DNA from: a virus
DNA length: 61,290 nt
Virus record (IMG/VR): IMGVR_UViG_3300017788_000026
Location: 1-61,290 of that record
Reading direction: 5' to 3' (one strand)
Below the pieces are notes generated by a model. The model was given only the letters and a program-made list of their open reading frames with translations, ran no database searches and was not told the origin of the DNA. Below, in pieces: positions 1 through 7,946 of this stretch; positions within the stretch are counted from its first letter, which is position 1, and every line of letters begins with the position of its first letter. A program made the position numbers and the translations under genes.

Positions 1-3000
1 ACAGCGTGGTCATGGACACCAATAGCGGCGCCTATTACGCTGTGGTGTACGCAGCAACAGCAACTAGCCTGCAGATACAGCCGGTAAGCGCACAAGGAAA
101 GGAGATGCTGCCTTTCTTACCTAATGGCGATGTGATTAGGCGTGTGCGCGTGTTCTCTACTACAGTAGCCCGCGTCTCTGTGGAGAAGCCGGTATTCAGA
201 TATGAATACACGTTAGCATACTCTAGAGATGCGGGTAGTACGTTTGTGGTGCCTAATCCCACCCTAAAATTTAAGCGCCTCACTTACGATTCTGTAAATG
301 ACGAGTATTCATTAACAGGAGTAGGGGACGATGGCCCGCAGATACCTAAGCTAGATCGTGATACGCAGGTAGTTAACAGAATAGATCAAGGTACGGATAG
401 TTGGGAAAGAGTCCTAGAGCATTTCTTCTTGGAAAGCCGAGAGCCTATTGATGGCCGGCTTTTGTTTACTATGGGAGCCCCCAATACTCTGTATACAGGG
501 GTACGGCAGCCTGTAACGTCCGTACGTTACCATATATCAGGTACGACCCCTGTGTTTGACATAACTGTAACTACCCCAGTTACTTACAGCTCTGGTGATA
601 GATTAGAGCTGATTGATTCTATAAACACGCTAGATCCTGATTTCTGGTATAATCAGGTGTTGAAAGGCAGAACGCTGTTTGTCATATCTGCTAGTGGGCA
701 GACCGTTACAGTAGCTAATCCTACGATTAAAACAGCTGCCGAGCTTACCACTCTCATAGGTGGCGTAAACGTGTTATACACGTTAGCTATAAACACGCAC
801 GCCTCGTCGGCTACTAGAATAGTCGACTCCGGCCTGTTTTTGGTATCTGATATTTTCTTGGCTAAAGAAGACTACAGCCAAGGATTGTTTAGATTCGACG
901 ATCCGCCGGATAGCATAGACCAGCGGCCTTTAGTAGATCCCTTGGTGGCTAATGCGGACCTATTAGATAACGCGCTGCCGTCGGGGGTGACTGTGCTATA
1001 TGCTGGTGGAGGCACATGTCCTCCTGGGTATAAGCGCTTGGATGGATTGAATAGCTCAGCTATCGCAGGTGTTCCTGGTTATCACATACTACCAGATCCT
1101 GATTCTAGGGATTACGACACAACTACAAACCGAACAACGCTAACATGGAATAGCGCCTCTTTTGCGGCGCCTGTCTCATCAGAGAACACTACGCTAACTA
1201 CGCTCTCTGTGACAAGAGACGTGCCTTTGGCTATTCCAGATAATCCCGTAGAAAAAGTAACGGTGTTCCCCGCTATACCCGCAATACAGCCAGGTATGTT
1301 CTTAGGCACTCGACCGATAGACGCAGTAGCGGACCTTAAGGTGCTTGATGAATCTAATCCTGTGTTGGGTTTAGGGGATACGCCTCGTGCGATACGCTTG
1401 GAACCAACAGGAGCTGTAGCCACACATCCTTACGTAGAGCTCGACTCTGTAGGTAATGCCTATGAGATGTGGTTCAAACTAGACGCGCTTGGCAGCAGCA
1501 CACCGGAGCGGCAAGTATTGTTGCAACGCATGTCATTCCCGACAGGGTTTCCTCTCCCTGGTGGGCCGCCATTAGGACAGATTACTGGATGGGAAGTTTA
1601 TCTACATAATGATCTAGGCACCCCAGCTGGAACAGAAGCCCAGCTTGTGCTGAATATATTCACCGGGTCCACCAGAGCACAAGGCCCGGCGCATACATGG
1701 AACAGTGCTAGTGGATCACTTCCTCAGATAATATCTTATACCAGTATTGGGAAGTGGTTATTTTTGTATATTGAGTTCACGCAGGTGTTAAACAGTACTC
1801 AAGTGAGATTAGCTCTGTATGAAGCTAACAGCACTAACCCGATTGTCAACACGACGCAGACGTTTACAAGCCTCCTTCCTTCTGACTTCTCTAGCTTTAC
1901 TACTCCTAGTAGCGTTATTACCGCTGGTCGTGGTAATCGTGGCACTGCAGCTGTGCCTACTGCTAATACTTTGGATAGGGGAGCTTCTATTACTCTCGAT
2001 CTCCTGCGTGTATACGACGCGCCGTTAGCGGGTACAGAGACGCATCTGTTCAATAACGGCAAGGGCAGGCCTCTCGTAGACGAGAACATCACGAGCAATA
2101 CAAATGCTGTACTGTATATGAATGAGGGACAAGGCGTTTTGCTGCAGAACACAGCGGCGACGGCGCCTAGTGGGTTTACTGGCGATGGCGTACTGATAGC
2201 TCCTGCTCAGACTCGTTGGGTTGTTGGATATCTGCGCTCTACAACATCTACAGACGCATACACAGGCGCTGATTACGCCGCTCCTTATGAAGATCGCATC
2301 TCTCAATACCTTATATCTGATCTAACTATTGATATAGGTAATCAGTTATCTACGAAGTTAGTTCCTTCGGCTACTGTGGCTAATCCTGGTCCTAGAGGAC
2401 AGTTCGGAGATGGCGCCGGTAACATCTCATATCCGTACGTAGTTTTTGAAGATGATTATGTAAACGCAGGCAACACCAGTGACCGAGACTTCAAATATGC
2501 CTTCCCTGAGCAGCCTATCGGTCCTATAGGCTTTGGTGTTGTGGGTAAACAGGATAACGTATTCAGATACGCAGGAACACCTGCTGGAAGACTGGAGATA
2601 CGCTTAGTAAAGAGATTGAGCAGCACACGTGTTAGCATAGATGTTGGAGAAGTAATACGTAAAACTGACTTCTTCAACAGTACTCTAGTACAATCAACAC
2701 AGTACATAGACTCGGTCACCCCGGCGATAGGCAAAGCCTTTGTACAAGATGCTAAGGTAGGCGATGTTTATTATTTGAACTGGCGTCACTCCGATGGTGA
2801 CAGATATGGGGAGTTTTTCGCTGAGATAGAGTCCATAACGCCAAAGACTGTATCAGGTAAACTGACGGCTGAAGTAGTTCTACGTCGTTATGATAGGCGT
2901 CCTATAATCTTCAACTGCGATGTGAACACATTCTTATCCAGAACCTCCAGCAATCTACGTCCAGCGAAGCTGTTCGGTATAGGCAAACAAACAAGACCTA

Positions 3001-3416
3001 ATCAGACAACTATAGGAACACCCGGCGTCACTATGCAGCAGCTGACTGTTCAGACAGGCGGTAGTACTAAAAAGATATGGTCAGTGAGAGCTATCGATTA
3101 TTCAGTGGCCGCTACTGTGTATGGTGACGCCTCTGATCCGGCTAGAAGATTGTTTGTTGAACCTTCTGGGTATCTACGTTTTGGCGACTCTGAGCAGCTC
3201 ATAGATTACGGCACATCAGGTCATTCGCACATTGTAGATAAGAAAGACACCGCAATCACAGTAGATAACCTAGTGCCGGTCTTGAAGTTCGGTAGTACGC
3301 AGTTTACCGACACGCCGTTTACAGATGTAGCCTCTGAGCACGATCATGGGTATCTAGAGAAACACAGATGGCCGTTGCCGCCATTTAAACTGTTCACTGT
3401 GTGTACAAAGCTATGA
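1..3416 (+). CDS. Large tail-fibre/collar-type protein, 5' end outside window
   Basis: The frame is open from the left edge, so the N-terminus is missing; at least 1136 residues are visible. Around residues 322-350 there is a collar-like element (PSGVTVLYAGGGTCPPGY), and a similar one occurs in the next gene. Residues about 480-690 alternate short beta-type segments and Trp/Tyr (YEMWFKLDAL, WEVYLHNDLG, KWLFLYIEF), which suggests a concanavalin/laminin-G-like carbohydrate-binding fold. The C-terminus is His-rich (GHSHIV, EHDHGY) and ends PPFKLFTVCTKL, like the end of tail-collar fibres. The stop overlaps the next start as ATGA. The role in adsorption is inferred from fold and context. Confidence 0.75.
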   Translation, partial: SVVMDTNSGAYYAVVYAATATSLQIQPVSAQGKEMLPFLPNGDVIRRVRVFSTTVARVSVEKPVFRYEYTLAYSRDAGSTFVVPNPTLKFKRLTYDSVNDEYSLTGVGDDGPQIPKLDRDTQVVNRIDQGTDSWERVLEHFFLESREPIDGRLLFTMGAPNTLYTGVRQPVTSVRYHISGTTPVFDITVTTPVTYSSGDRLELIDSINTLDPDFWYNQVLKGRTLFVISASGQTVTVANPTIKTAAELTTLIGGVNVLYTLAINTHASSATRIVDSGLFLVSDIFLAKEDYSQGLFRFDDPPDSIDQRPLVDPLVANADLLDNALPSGVTVLYAGGGTCPPGYKRLDGLNSSAIAGVPGYHILPDPDSRDYDTTTNRTTLTWNSASFAAPVSSENTTLTTLSVTRDVPLAIPDNPVEKVTVFPAIPAIQPGMFLGTRPIDAVADLKVLDESNPVLGLGDTPRAIRLEPTGAVATHPYVELDSVGNAYEMWFKLDALGSSTPERQVLLQRMSFPTGFPLPGGPPLGQITGWEVYLHNDLGTPAGTEAQLVLNIFTGSTRAQGPAHTWNSASGSLPQIISYTSIGKWLFLYIEFTQVLNSTQVRLALYEANSTNPIVNTTQTFTSLLPSDFSSFTTPSSVITAGRGNRGTAAVPTANTLDRGASITLDLLRVYDAPLAGTETHLFNNGKGRPLVDENITSNTNAVLYMNEGQGVLLQNTAATAPSGFTGDGVLIAPAQTRWVVGYLRSTTSTDAYTGADYAAPYEDRISQYLISDLTIDIGNQLSTKLVPSATVANPGPRGQFGDGAGNISYPYVVFEDDYVNAGNTSDRDFKYAFPEQPIGPIGFGVVGKQDNVFRYAGTPAGRLEIRLVKRLSSTRVSIDVGEVIRKTDFFNSTLVQSTQYIDSVTPAIGKAFVQDAKVGDVYYLNWRHSDGDRYGEFFAEIESITPKTVSGKLTAEVVLRRYDRRPIIFNCDVNTFLSRTSSNLRPAKLFGIGKQTRPNQTTIGTPGVTMQQLTVQTGGSTKKIWSVRAIDYSVAATVYGDASDPARRLFVEPSGYLRFGDSEQLIDYGTSGHSHIVDKKDTAITVDNLVPVLKFGSTQFTDTPFTDVASEHDHGYLEKHRWPLPPFKLFTVCTKL

Positions 3417-4537
3417 GAATATATGATCTGTTCTTAGCCACCGCGGACGCCTCGGCTGTTGTTAACTGGGTTAATAACGGAGGATTCACGGCATTTGATC
3501 ACGCCCTCACCCGGGTCAAGAATAACAGCTTAGCCAGACGCGGCTTTGATACAAATAACCTACCAGACCAGTCCGTGATCGACGGCTCCGTTGCTTACGA
3601 TACCATAGACGCAGTTGATTACACAGCTATTACGTATTCTGGCGGCATAACTGACATCGCCTTGAAGAGTGTTGGTAGCTGGCACATATACGGAACTTCT
3701 GGTTCTGTTACCATATCACCTAAAATAGATGGTAAGGTCTTATATTCGTTTGATGGTGGTAACTTACTAGTGGTCTCCGCAGATCCTGGTACAGTAACAT
3801 TGGATCAACCTATAGATTACTTCTTACCTTTACTTGGCGAGGAAGTGACTGTGGCGTTTAGTGGGCGAAAGCTTAAATCCGCGGCTAAGGTAGAGGTCAT
3901 GCTGATGTTGGATGATGTTCCCGTGCTCAGCATGGTGACACAATCACAATTCTTTGGTGATTACAAGAGACAATCCAAATCCGCTATGATGCCTAAAGAA
4001 GGTAAAAAAATGGTTCTTAGAATAAAGCTGTCCAGCCTAGACAGCTTTAGCTTTGGACTATCAGGTATATCCATGGTTATGGGCAGCACACCGCTACCGC
4101 CGTTTACGCCCAGCTTGGCCGATACAACAATACCAAGCGGCACAGTCATTCTGTTTGAAGGCGCCGATTGCCCAACCGGCTACACATCTGTGGGTGATAA
4201 TAGATTAGCTTTGGTATCGGGTATGCCTGCTAGACTAAATGAGGTTAGCAGCATAACAGAGGCTGGCGCTAAGACACACGACCATGATCCGTCATTTGGT
4301 TCTATAGATGGCTTAGAAGAGGCCTCTACAGAAGAGCACGGTACAGGGCAAGTATCTGCTGGATCAATGATAAGCCTAAAAGGCGTACTCGAAGATGCTC
4401 TAGCTTTGGATGCTAACGGCTCGTATGCGCATTCTGTGCCTGTTGCAGCACTGATAAAGAGGCACACGCACTTTGTGACATCGGATATGCCCTCCATTCC
4501 GCCTTGTTTCCCTGTTCTGTTTTGTAAAAAAATATAG
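3413..4537 (+). CDS. Tail-collar-like fibre protein
   Basis: 374 residues. I chose the ATG at 3413 because it forms an ATGA overlap with the preceding stop. The C-terminal third contains IPSGTVILFEGADCPTGY, matching the element in the preceding protein. A His-rich stretch (KTHDHDPS) and the ending PPCFPVLFCKKI resemble tail-collar domains. The N-terminal 230 residues are beta-rich and unrecognised. It is last in the operon and is followed by a hairpin and converging genes. Probably a distal fibre or collar component; no enzymatic motif seen. Confidence 0.7.
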   Translation: MRIYDLFLATADASAVVNWVNNGGFTAFDHALTRVKNNSLARRGFDTNNLPDQSVIDGSVAYDTIDAVDYTAITYSGGITDIALKSVGSWHIYGTSGSVTISPKIDGKVLYSFDGGNLLVVSADPGTVTLDQPIDYFLPLLGEEVTVAFSGRKLKSAAKVEVMLMLDDVPVLSMVTQSQFFGDYKRQSKSAMMPKEGKKMVLRIKLSSLDSFSFGLSGISMVMGSTPLPPFTPSLADTTIPSGTVILFEGADCPTGYTSVGDNRLALVSGMPARLNEVSSITEAGAKTHDHDPSFGSIDGLEEASTEEHGTGQVSAGSMISLKGVLEDALALDANGSYAHSVPVAALIKRHTHFVTSDMPSIPPCFPVLFCKKI

Positions 4538-4553
4538 GGGCCCTAAGGCCCCT
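4536..4553 (-). terminator. Hairpin terminator of the first small-gene array
   Basis: AGGGGCC, loop CTAA, GGCCCCT: a perfect 7-bp GC-rich stem. On the minus strand it is followed by a run of T (plus-strand A run at about 4526-4532), so it should end the leftward transcript. There is no U-tract on the plus side. Confidence 0.75.
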
Positions 4554-4557
4554 ACAG

Positions 4558-4890
4558 TTAATCAACAAAAGTTAACCGGATGTTCTCTTCCTCGAACAGC
4601 TGAGTTAAGCGCCGCTCCCTGACGGGATCAGACAGCGCCGAGCTGTCGTTGAAGTGCATGCACTGCATAGCAAAACTGTTGTGCACGCCTTTGTTATCTG
4701 TGAACAGGGACGGGCCGTTGAATACAGCGTCCGGAAACAGCTCGCCACGTAACCTATCTTGTGTCACGTTATTAATGCGACGCATGCAGTGGCCTATGAT
4801 ATCCGAGCAGCCATTTTCGTCCAACAGCTCGGAGCTGTTGCCGTCTTGGCCGCGCAACCATTCGTGTCTTTTTACTGTTAGAGTCTTCAT
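4558..4890 (-). CDS. Conserved phage-type hypothetical protein (MKTLTVKRHEWLRG)
   Basis: 110 residues from the ATG at 4890, preferred over the one at 4911 because homologues as I remember them start M-K-x-L-x-V/I-x-R-x-x-W-L-R-G. The C-terminus (RERRLTQLFEEENIRLTFVD) also fits that family, in which a short T-x-L-F helix precedes a final strand. No catalytic residues are evident. It is the last gene of the leftward array and longer than the rest. Function unknown. Confidence 0.65.
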   Translation of the reverse strand: MKTLTVKRHEWLRGQDGNSSELLDENGCSDIIGHCMRRINNVTQDRLRGELFPDAVFNGPSLFTDNKGVHNSFAMQCMHFNDSSALSDPVRERRLTQLFEEENIRLTFVD

Positions 4891-4907
4891 TTTAGTCTTG
4901 AGAGAAA

Positions 4908-5087
4908 TCAATCAGCTTGTTTTTTGTCTAAATGCGCTAGCAGGTTATTTAGTGTTTTAGCCATGTTTTTGCTGGCTAAGTCCATATAGAAGGCCTCTTT
5001 AGTCCAAACAGCCTTATTTTTTGGGTCTATGGCGGCATACGCCTCTAATAGCTCCATTAGTAGTTTCTCTAAGGGATCGCTTCCCAT
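4908..5087 (-). CDS. Small helical protein (59 aa)
   Basis: An open frame from ATG 5087 to TGA 4908 between two array genes, overlapping the upstream gene by 19 nt. It looks largely alpha-helical (DPLEKLLMELLEAYAAID; SKNMAKTLNNLLAHLDKK), with no Cys and no membrane segment. It fits the tight packing of the array, which is the main support. Function unknown. Confidence 0.6.
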   Translation of the reverse strand: MGSDPLEKLLMELLEAYAAIDPKNKAVWTKEAFYMDLASKNMAKTLNNLLAHLDKKQAD

Positions 5088-5311
5088 AGCTCTATCTCCA
5101 GTGTGCGGTAAGACCGCAGAAAAGGGTGTGACAAAAAATGTTCTCTTAGCTCGTCCGCGGCATTGTTACCAACTAGCTTAGCTATTAACGGGGTTTCTAT
5201 CACATGACCAGGCGGTCCAGATATGATAAAGTAGGTATCCCCCAGCGCCACCAAGAGAGTGTATAGCGCCTCAGACGCCGGCGCGGCGAACGGCTTAGAG
5301 CGGAAGTTCAT
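5069..5311 (-). CDS. Array small protein (80 aa)
   Basis: Starts ATG 5311, 17 nt inside the upstream gene. The N-terminus MNFRSKPFAAPA has an aromatic followed by a small segment like other array members. A central hydrophobic stretch (ALYTLLVALGDTYFIIS) precedes a helical tail. Probably a member of the tandem mini-gene family. Function unknown. Confidence 0.55.
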   Translation of the reverse strand: MNFRSKPFAAPASEALYTLLVALGDTYFIISGPPGHVIETPLIAKLVGNNAADELREHFLSHPFLRSYRTLEIELWEAIP

Positions 5312-5501
5312 GTGCGCTGGGAGTTAGTGTATCTGACCAGTCGAGTGGCAGTGTCATCGGAGCTTCATCGGCCAGCACTCTACACGCAGCGGGCGAATAT
5401 AAAGCAATAGATGCTGTAGACAGGATGAATGAATACGTGGTCGCGATTTCAAATCCTAAGTACGGTACGTCATCTAGTATGGCGGCGGCAGTTCGGTTCA
5501 T
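5295..5501 (-). CDS. Array small protein (68 aa)
   Basis: Starts ATG 5501 with a 4-nt overlap to the upstream gene. It contains ATTYSFILSTAS near residues 21-32, matching the array-wide pattern of a helix followed by F-[IVLYF]. Its end overlaps the next gene by 17 nt. Function unknown. Confidence 0.55.
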   Translation of the reverse strand: MNRTAAAILDDVPYLGFEIATTYSFILSTASIALYSPAACRVLADEAPMTLPLDWSDTLTPSAHELPL

Positions 5502-5722
5502 TCGAAGGCGCTGTGTTCTTCTGCGTCAAGGCTACAATTAGCGAAACTGATTGTATCAACATCGACGCTGAGGAGGTGTGCGAGCTGCTCATCGGGCGCC
5601 CGCACGAGTGCTCGCGGCCCGGGTATAAAGGGGTCACATAGAATCAACGATGTAGTAGGCCACCAGGACGCGGCTCCAATCTCGTTAAATAGCTGTGCTA
5701 TTCTATCGGATACTCTATACAT
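5498..5722 (-). CDS. Array small protein (74 aa)
   Basis: MYRVSDRIAQLFNEIGAAS is an amphipathic N-terminal helix, followed by SWWPTTSLILCDP. The C-terminus is acidic (SVDVDTISF, LDAEEHSAFE). It overlaps both neighbours (25 and 4 nt), as is usual in this array. Function unknown. Confidence 0.55.
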   Translation of the reverse strand: MYRVSDRIAQLFNEIGAASWWPTTSLILCDPFIPGPRALVRAPDEQLAHLLSVDVDTISFANCSLDAEEHSAFE

Positions 5723-5937
5723 TCGGCATCTTCCAGTACTCTACTGGAAAAGAAGGCTGGTCGCATCGTTCTCATAAACGCCATGTACTCTTTAGAGCCT
5801 CGTGAGCATACCTTATATACAAGCACATCGCTGTCGCGTAGCTTACCAGAAGGTTTTATAGCGCTGTTGCTGTTCCAAACAGCAGAAAATAGCTGTTTGA
5901 ACTCTTTCTTATCTAAATCAATCGGCAGCGATTGCAT
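5698..5937 (-). CDS. Array small protein (79 aa)
   Basis: N-terminus with DLDKKEFKQLFSAVWNS, then a basic central segment (KPSGKLRDSDVLVYKVCSR) and an acidic end (DAECIEYPIE). It overlaps the genes on both sides by about 20 nt. Not recognised. Size and layout match the array family. Confidence 0.55.
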   Translation of the reverse strand: MQSLPIDLDKKEFKQLFSAVWNSNSAIKPSGKLRDSDVLVYKVCSRGSKEYMAFMRTMRPAFFSSRVLEDAECIEYPIE

Positions 5938-6130
5938 AGAACAGGCCTACACCAGGCGTTCGTAACTGAGTATTGTTCATTAAAGGGCCTAAACGGAACT
6001 CATAAAACAAATGAGAGATCTGCCCGCCGCTAGCTGTCGCGTACCCGTAGGGAGAGAAAGAAGCGGGCCAGTATTTGCTCGTGCATATAGCATAGACTGC
6101 TTCGTGTATTTTTGGGCCGTCTTTGTTCAT
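5918..6130 (-). CDS. Array small protein (70 aa)
   Basis: Contains IHEAVYAICTSKYWPASF near the N-terminus, the helix-then-aromatic pattern of the array, followed by a Gly/Ser segment (SPYGYATASGGQ). One nt separates it from the upstream stop. Function unknown. Confidence 0.55.
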   Translation of the reverse strand: MNKDGPKIHEAVYAICTSKYWPASFSPYGYATASGGQISHLFYEFRLGPLMNNTQLRTPGVGLFYAIAAD

Positions 6131-6131
6131 T

Positions 6132-6392
6132 TTAATCTATTACCGCAGATATTTTTATTGCATCCACTATTTCGTGATCTACCTGTACTATATACGCAAC
6201 TGAGAATGTGTTCATTAAATCAAGCGCAGCATCGTTGCGGTGGGCGGCTGTCGTTAGGATTTCTATAGCGTCTCGTGTGAGGCTTATGTACGACAAGGCT
6301 CCACTCAAGGCTCCACTCTCAAATACAAAATAAGCAACATCTCCGAAAAAGACGCTGCGTATCATTTTTTCTGCTAGTGTGGGTTCTGTCAT
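6132..6392 (-). CDS. Array small protein (86 aa)
   Basis: Residues 7-20 read AEKMIRSVFFGDVA, a clear example of the array signature (helix, then F-[FIVL]). A second helix is Ala/Leu rich. It is separated from the next upstream gene by 10 nt. Function unknown. Confidence 0.6.
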   Translation of the reverse strand: MTEPTLAEKMIRSVFFGDVAYFVFESGALSGALSYISLTRDAIEILTTAAHRNDAALDLMNTFSVAYIVQVDHEIVDAIKISAVID

Positions 6393-6402
6393 TACCGCGT
6401 AT

Positions 6403-6639
6403 TTAGAGCGGATGGAGCTCGCTATAACATATGGTAGATACTATATCGACAGCTCTAGCTTGCAGGTATCCTGTTCTGATACTCCTTAGCTCGCGCTCGT
6501 GTTTGTATCGGCTTATGTCATATACATAGCGTTGGGTTTCTGCATACACGTCAGAATGATCGGCCATCCCGTGCCTGAAAACAAATCCCAGCTCACTGGA
6601 GCATATTATGGGTGCAGCTAATTTACGAAGTCGGCTCAT
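6403..6639 (-). CDS. Array small protein (78 aa)
   Basis: Contains SSELGFVFRHG near residues 14-24, close to RSDLGFISAW in the gene at 23641-23841 of the second array; this links the two arrays. The rest is basic and Tyr-rich (ETQRYVYDISRYKHER). Function unknown. Confidence 0.6.
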   Translation of the reverse strand: MSRLRKLAAPIICSSELGFVFRHGMADHSDVYAETQRYVYDISRYKHERELRSIRTGYLQARAVDIVSTICYSELHPL

Positions 6640-6722
6640 AATTCAAGATCGTAGGGTGGATCATGGCTCAATAAATAAGCGTACTTCTTGCTATTAGACA
6701 CATTTTATTGGTATTTGATGAG

Positions 6723-6956
6723 TTAGACATCTACTTGAACAGCCGCGCTTCGTAAATCAACCCCAGTGAAAATTTGGAGCGGCGTTCCGGCGCTGGGTGG
6801 GCCGTTGTATACACTAAGTACCATGCCACTGATCACGTGGCTTGGTGGGTACCCGTAAAGTCCGCCGCCCAGGCAAAAGTCAAGTACCACTGTTTCAGCA
6901 ACAATACGCCTTAACCCGGCGCTAGTAATATATTGTTCGAGTAGTTCCTCTATCAC
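6723..6956 (-). CDS. Array small protein, first gene of leftward array (77 aa)
   Basis: Promoter-proximal gene of the first array, starting 37 nt downstream of the leftward half of the divergent promoter. N-terminus MIEELLEQYITSAGLRR is an amphipathic helix; the remainder is Gly/Pro-rich with beta character (GGGLYGYPPSHVISGMV). The 83 nt between this gene and 6639 hold no convincing reading frame. Confidence 0.6.
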   Translation of the reverse strand: MIEELLEQYITSAGLRRIVAETVVLDFCLGGGLYGYPPSHVISGMVLSVYNGPPSAGTPLQIFTGVDLRSAAVQVDV

Positions 6957-6992
6957 AAAGCACCTGTTGTAAAAAAGAAGATCAGCACCATA

Positions 6993-7032
6993 CTTCTTAT
7001 GACAACTTACAGCCCTTTTTTGTCATAAGAAG
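6993..7032. promoter_or_regulatory. Divergent promoter pair in a perfect inverted repeat
   Basis: CTTCTTATGACAA (6993-7005) and TTGTCATAAGAAG (7020-7032) are perfect 13-nt inverted arms around a 14-nt spacer. Each arm contains the CATAAGA element seen before other units here. On the minus strand CAAAA (7018-7022) lies 16 nt upstream of CATAAGAA. On the plus strand CAACT occupies the equivalent place. It would serve the leftward array and the rightward operon starting at 7036. A shared operator is also possible. Confidence 0.65.
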
Positions 7033-7035
7033 CGT

Positions 7036-7134
7036 ATGAATAGAGTTATTCGGTATTGCTACACGTGTAGTGAGCACATTGATCCTAGAGATCCAGCGAG
7101 CCACAAATGCCTTCTGGTAATCGTGCACAAGTAA
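7036..7134 (+). CDS. Tiny Cys/His protein, putative zinc-binding (32 aa)
   Basis: ATG 7036 lies 4 nt after the CATAAGAAG arm, so the mRNA leader would be very short or absent. The protein has C-Y-T-C-S-E-H and later S-H-K-C, giving C-x2-C plus H-x-C, enough ligands for one zinc site. Its last 28 nt overlap the next gene. Coding status rests on the Cys/His pattern and position. Confidence 0.5.
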   Translation: MNRVIRYCYTCSEHIDPRDPASHKCLLVIVHK

Positions 7135-7352
7135 CCCTTTATTTAAACGTCGATGGTGACGATATAACAGTATCTAAGGTTCTTGATCACGTAGAATCAA
7201 AAGCCGTAGCTATTGCAGAGATGACAAGGATGACCCTTAAAATGTTCAAGGGTTGTGTAGTCATAGTAGACGTGGAGGCCGCCCTGTGGTGCCACGACTG
7301 TGACTACGACGAAAAAGACAAACCTAAACCGAAAGTGTGTAACTGTGTTTAA
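7107..7352 (+). CDS. Small protein with C-terminal Cys/His cluster (81 aa)
   Basis: N-terminal half is alternating beta (AQVTLYLNVDGDDITVSKVL), then a helix, then a C-terminal metal-site-like segment WCHDCDYDEKDKP...VCNCV with four Cys and a His. Overlaps the preceding and following genes. Second gene of the rightward operon. No family recognised. Confidence 0.55.
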   Translation: MPSGNRAQVTLYLNVDGDDITVSKVLDHVESKAVAIAEMTRMTLKMFKGCVVIVDVEAALWCHDCDYDEKDKPKPKVCNCV

Positions 7353-7692
7353 TGTTTTTGATGGAAGTTGGGTCAACAAGGGCTGGCAATGCCCCGTTTG
7401 TGGCGCTGTGTTCGCGCCCCACGCTTATCAGTGTTCGAACTGCGTCCCGTATAAGTCTGTTACAACAGATAAGATAGTGCCTTTACAGCCTGTCCCCGAG
7501 AAACCTGTGCCTGGTACTACAGCACCTATTTACTATCATAGAGCGTGTACCAAGTGCGGTCATTTGAGACCACCTGATCAGCTCGATGTAAACGGTGCGT
7601 GCGCTGGGTCGTGTAGCCTGCCATATATCCCAGGAACTCCAGGGCCGACCGTGATGTGGCGCACGCCCTCTAGTACCGCCAGGTCTCTTTGA
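7345..7692 (+). CDS. Double zinc-ribbon protein
   Basis: Two zinc-ribbon-like modules: WQCPVCGAVF...YQCSNC near residues 14-34 and ACTKCGHLRPP...ACAGSC further on. I chose the GTG at 7345 (115 aa), which overlaps the previous stop by 8 nt; an ATG at 7300 would add 15 residues but overlap by 53 nt. Pro-rich linkers surround the ribbons. Possibly a nucleic-acid or protein adaptor; no enzyme motif. Confidence 0.6.
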   Translation: MFNVFDGSWVNKGWQCPVCGAVFAPHAYQCSNCVPYKSVTTDKIVPLQPVPEKPVPGTTAPIYYHRACTKCGHLRPPDQLDVNGACAGSCSLPYIPGTPGPTVMWRTPSSTARSL

Positions 7693-7946
7693 TCCCCATA
7701 CTATTTTACTCGCCGTATTGCAACATCTGCCCTGGAGTCATAACCAGGGCAGTTGAATACTTTAATCAAAAAGGTATAACCTTGATGATAAGAATGCCGA
7801 CAGCTAAGGACAAAACCTATGTAAAGGGAGTACCGGCCCTATTCGTTCCAAAAGAACTAGGTGCTTTTGATGCTTCCTATCTGCTTATCGGCGAACAGAT
7901 ACCGGACTGGCTCCACAACATGACTGATAAAATCAAATGTCGATAA
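7689..7946 (+). CDS. Glutaredoxin/thioredoxin-like protein
   Basis: 85 residues from a TTG start that overlaps the previous TGA. The N-terminus ILFYSPYCNICPGV is a beta strand followed by a C-x2-C redox motif. VKGVPALFVPKE supplies the cis-proline strand expected in the thioredoxin fold. Likely a dithiol oxidoreductase, for instance an electron donor to ribonucleotide reductase or an agent of host redox change; the partner is not in the window. Its end overlaps the first fibre gene by 10 nt. Confidence 0.6.
   Translation: MIPILFYSPYCNICPGVITRAVEYFNQKGITLMIRMPTAKDKTYVKGVPALFVPKELGAFDASYLLIGEQIPDWLHNMTDKIKCR

Noticed and set aside
4649-4960. 103-codon plus-strand frame
   Set aside because: Antisense to the conserved MKTLTVKRHEWLRG protein and to its small neighbour; no independent support.
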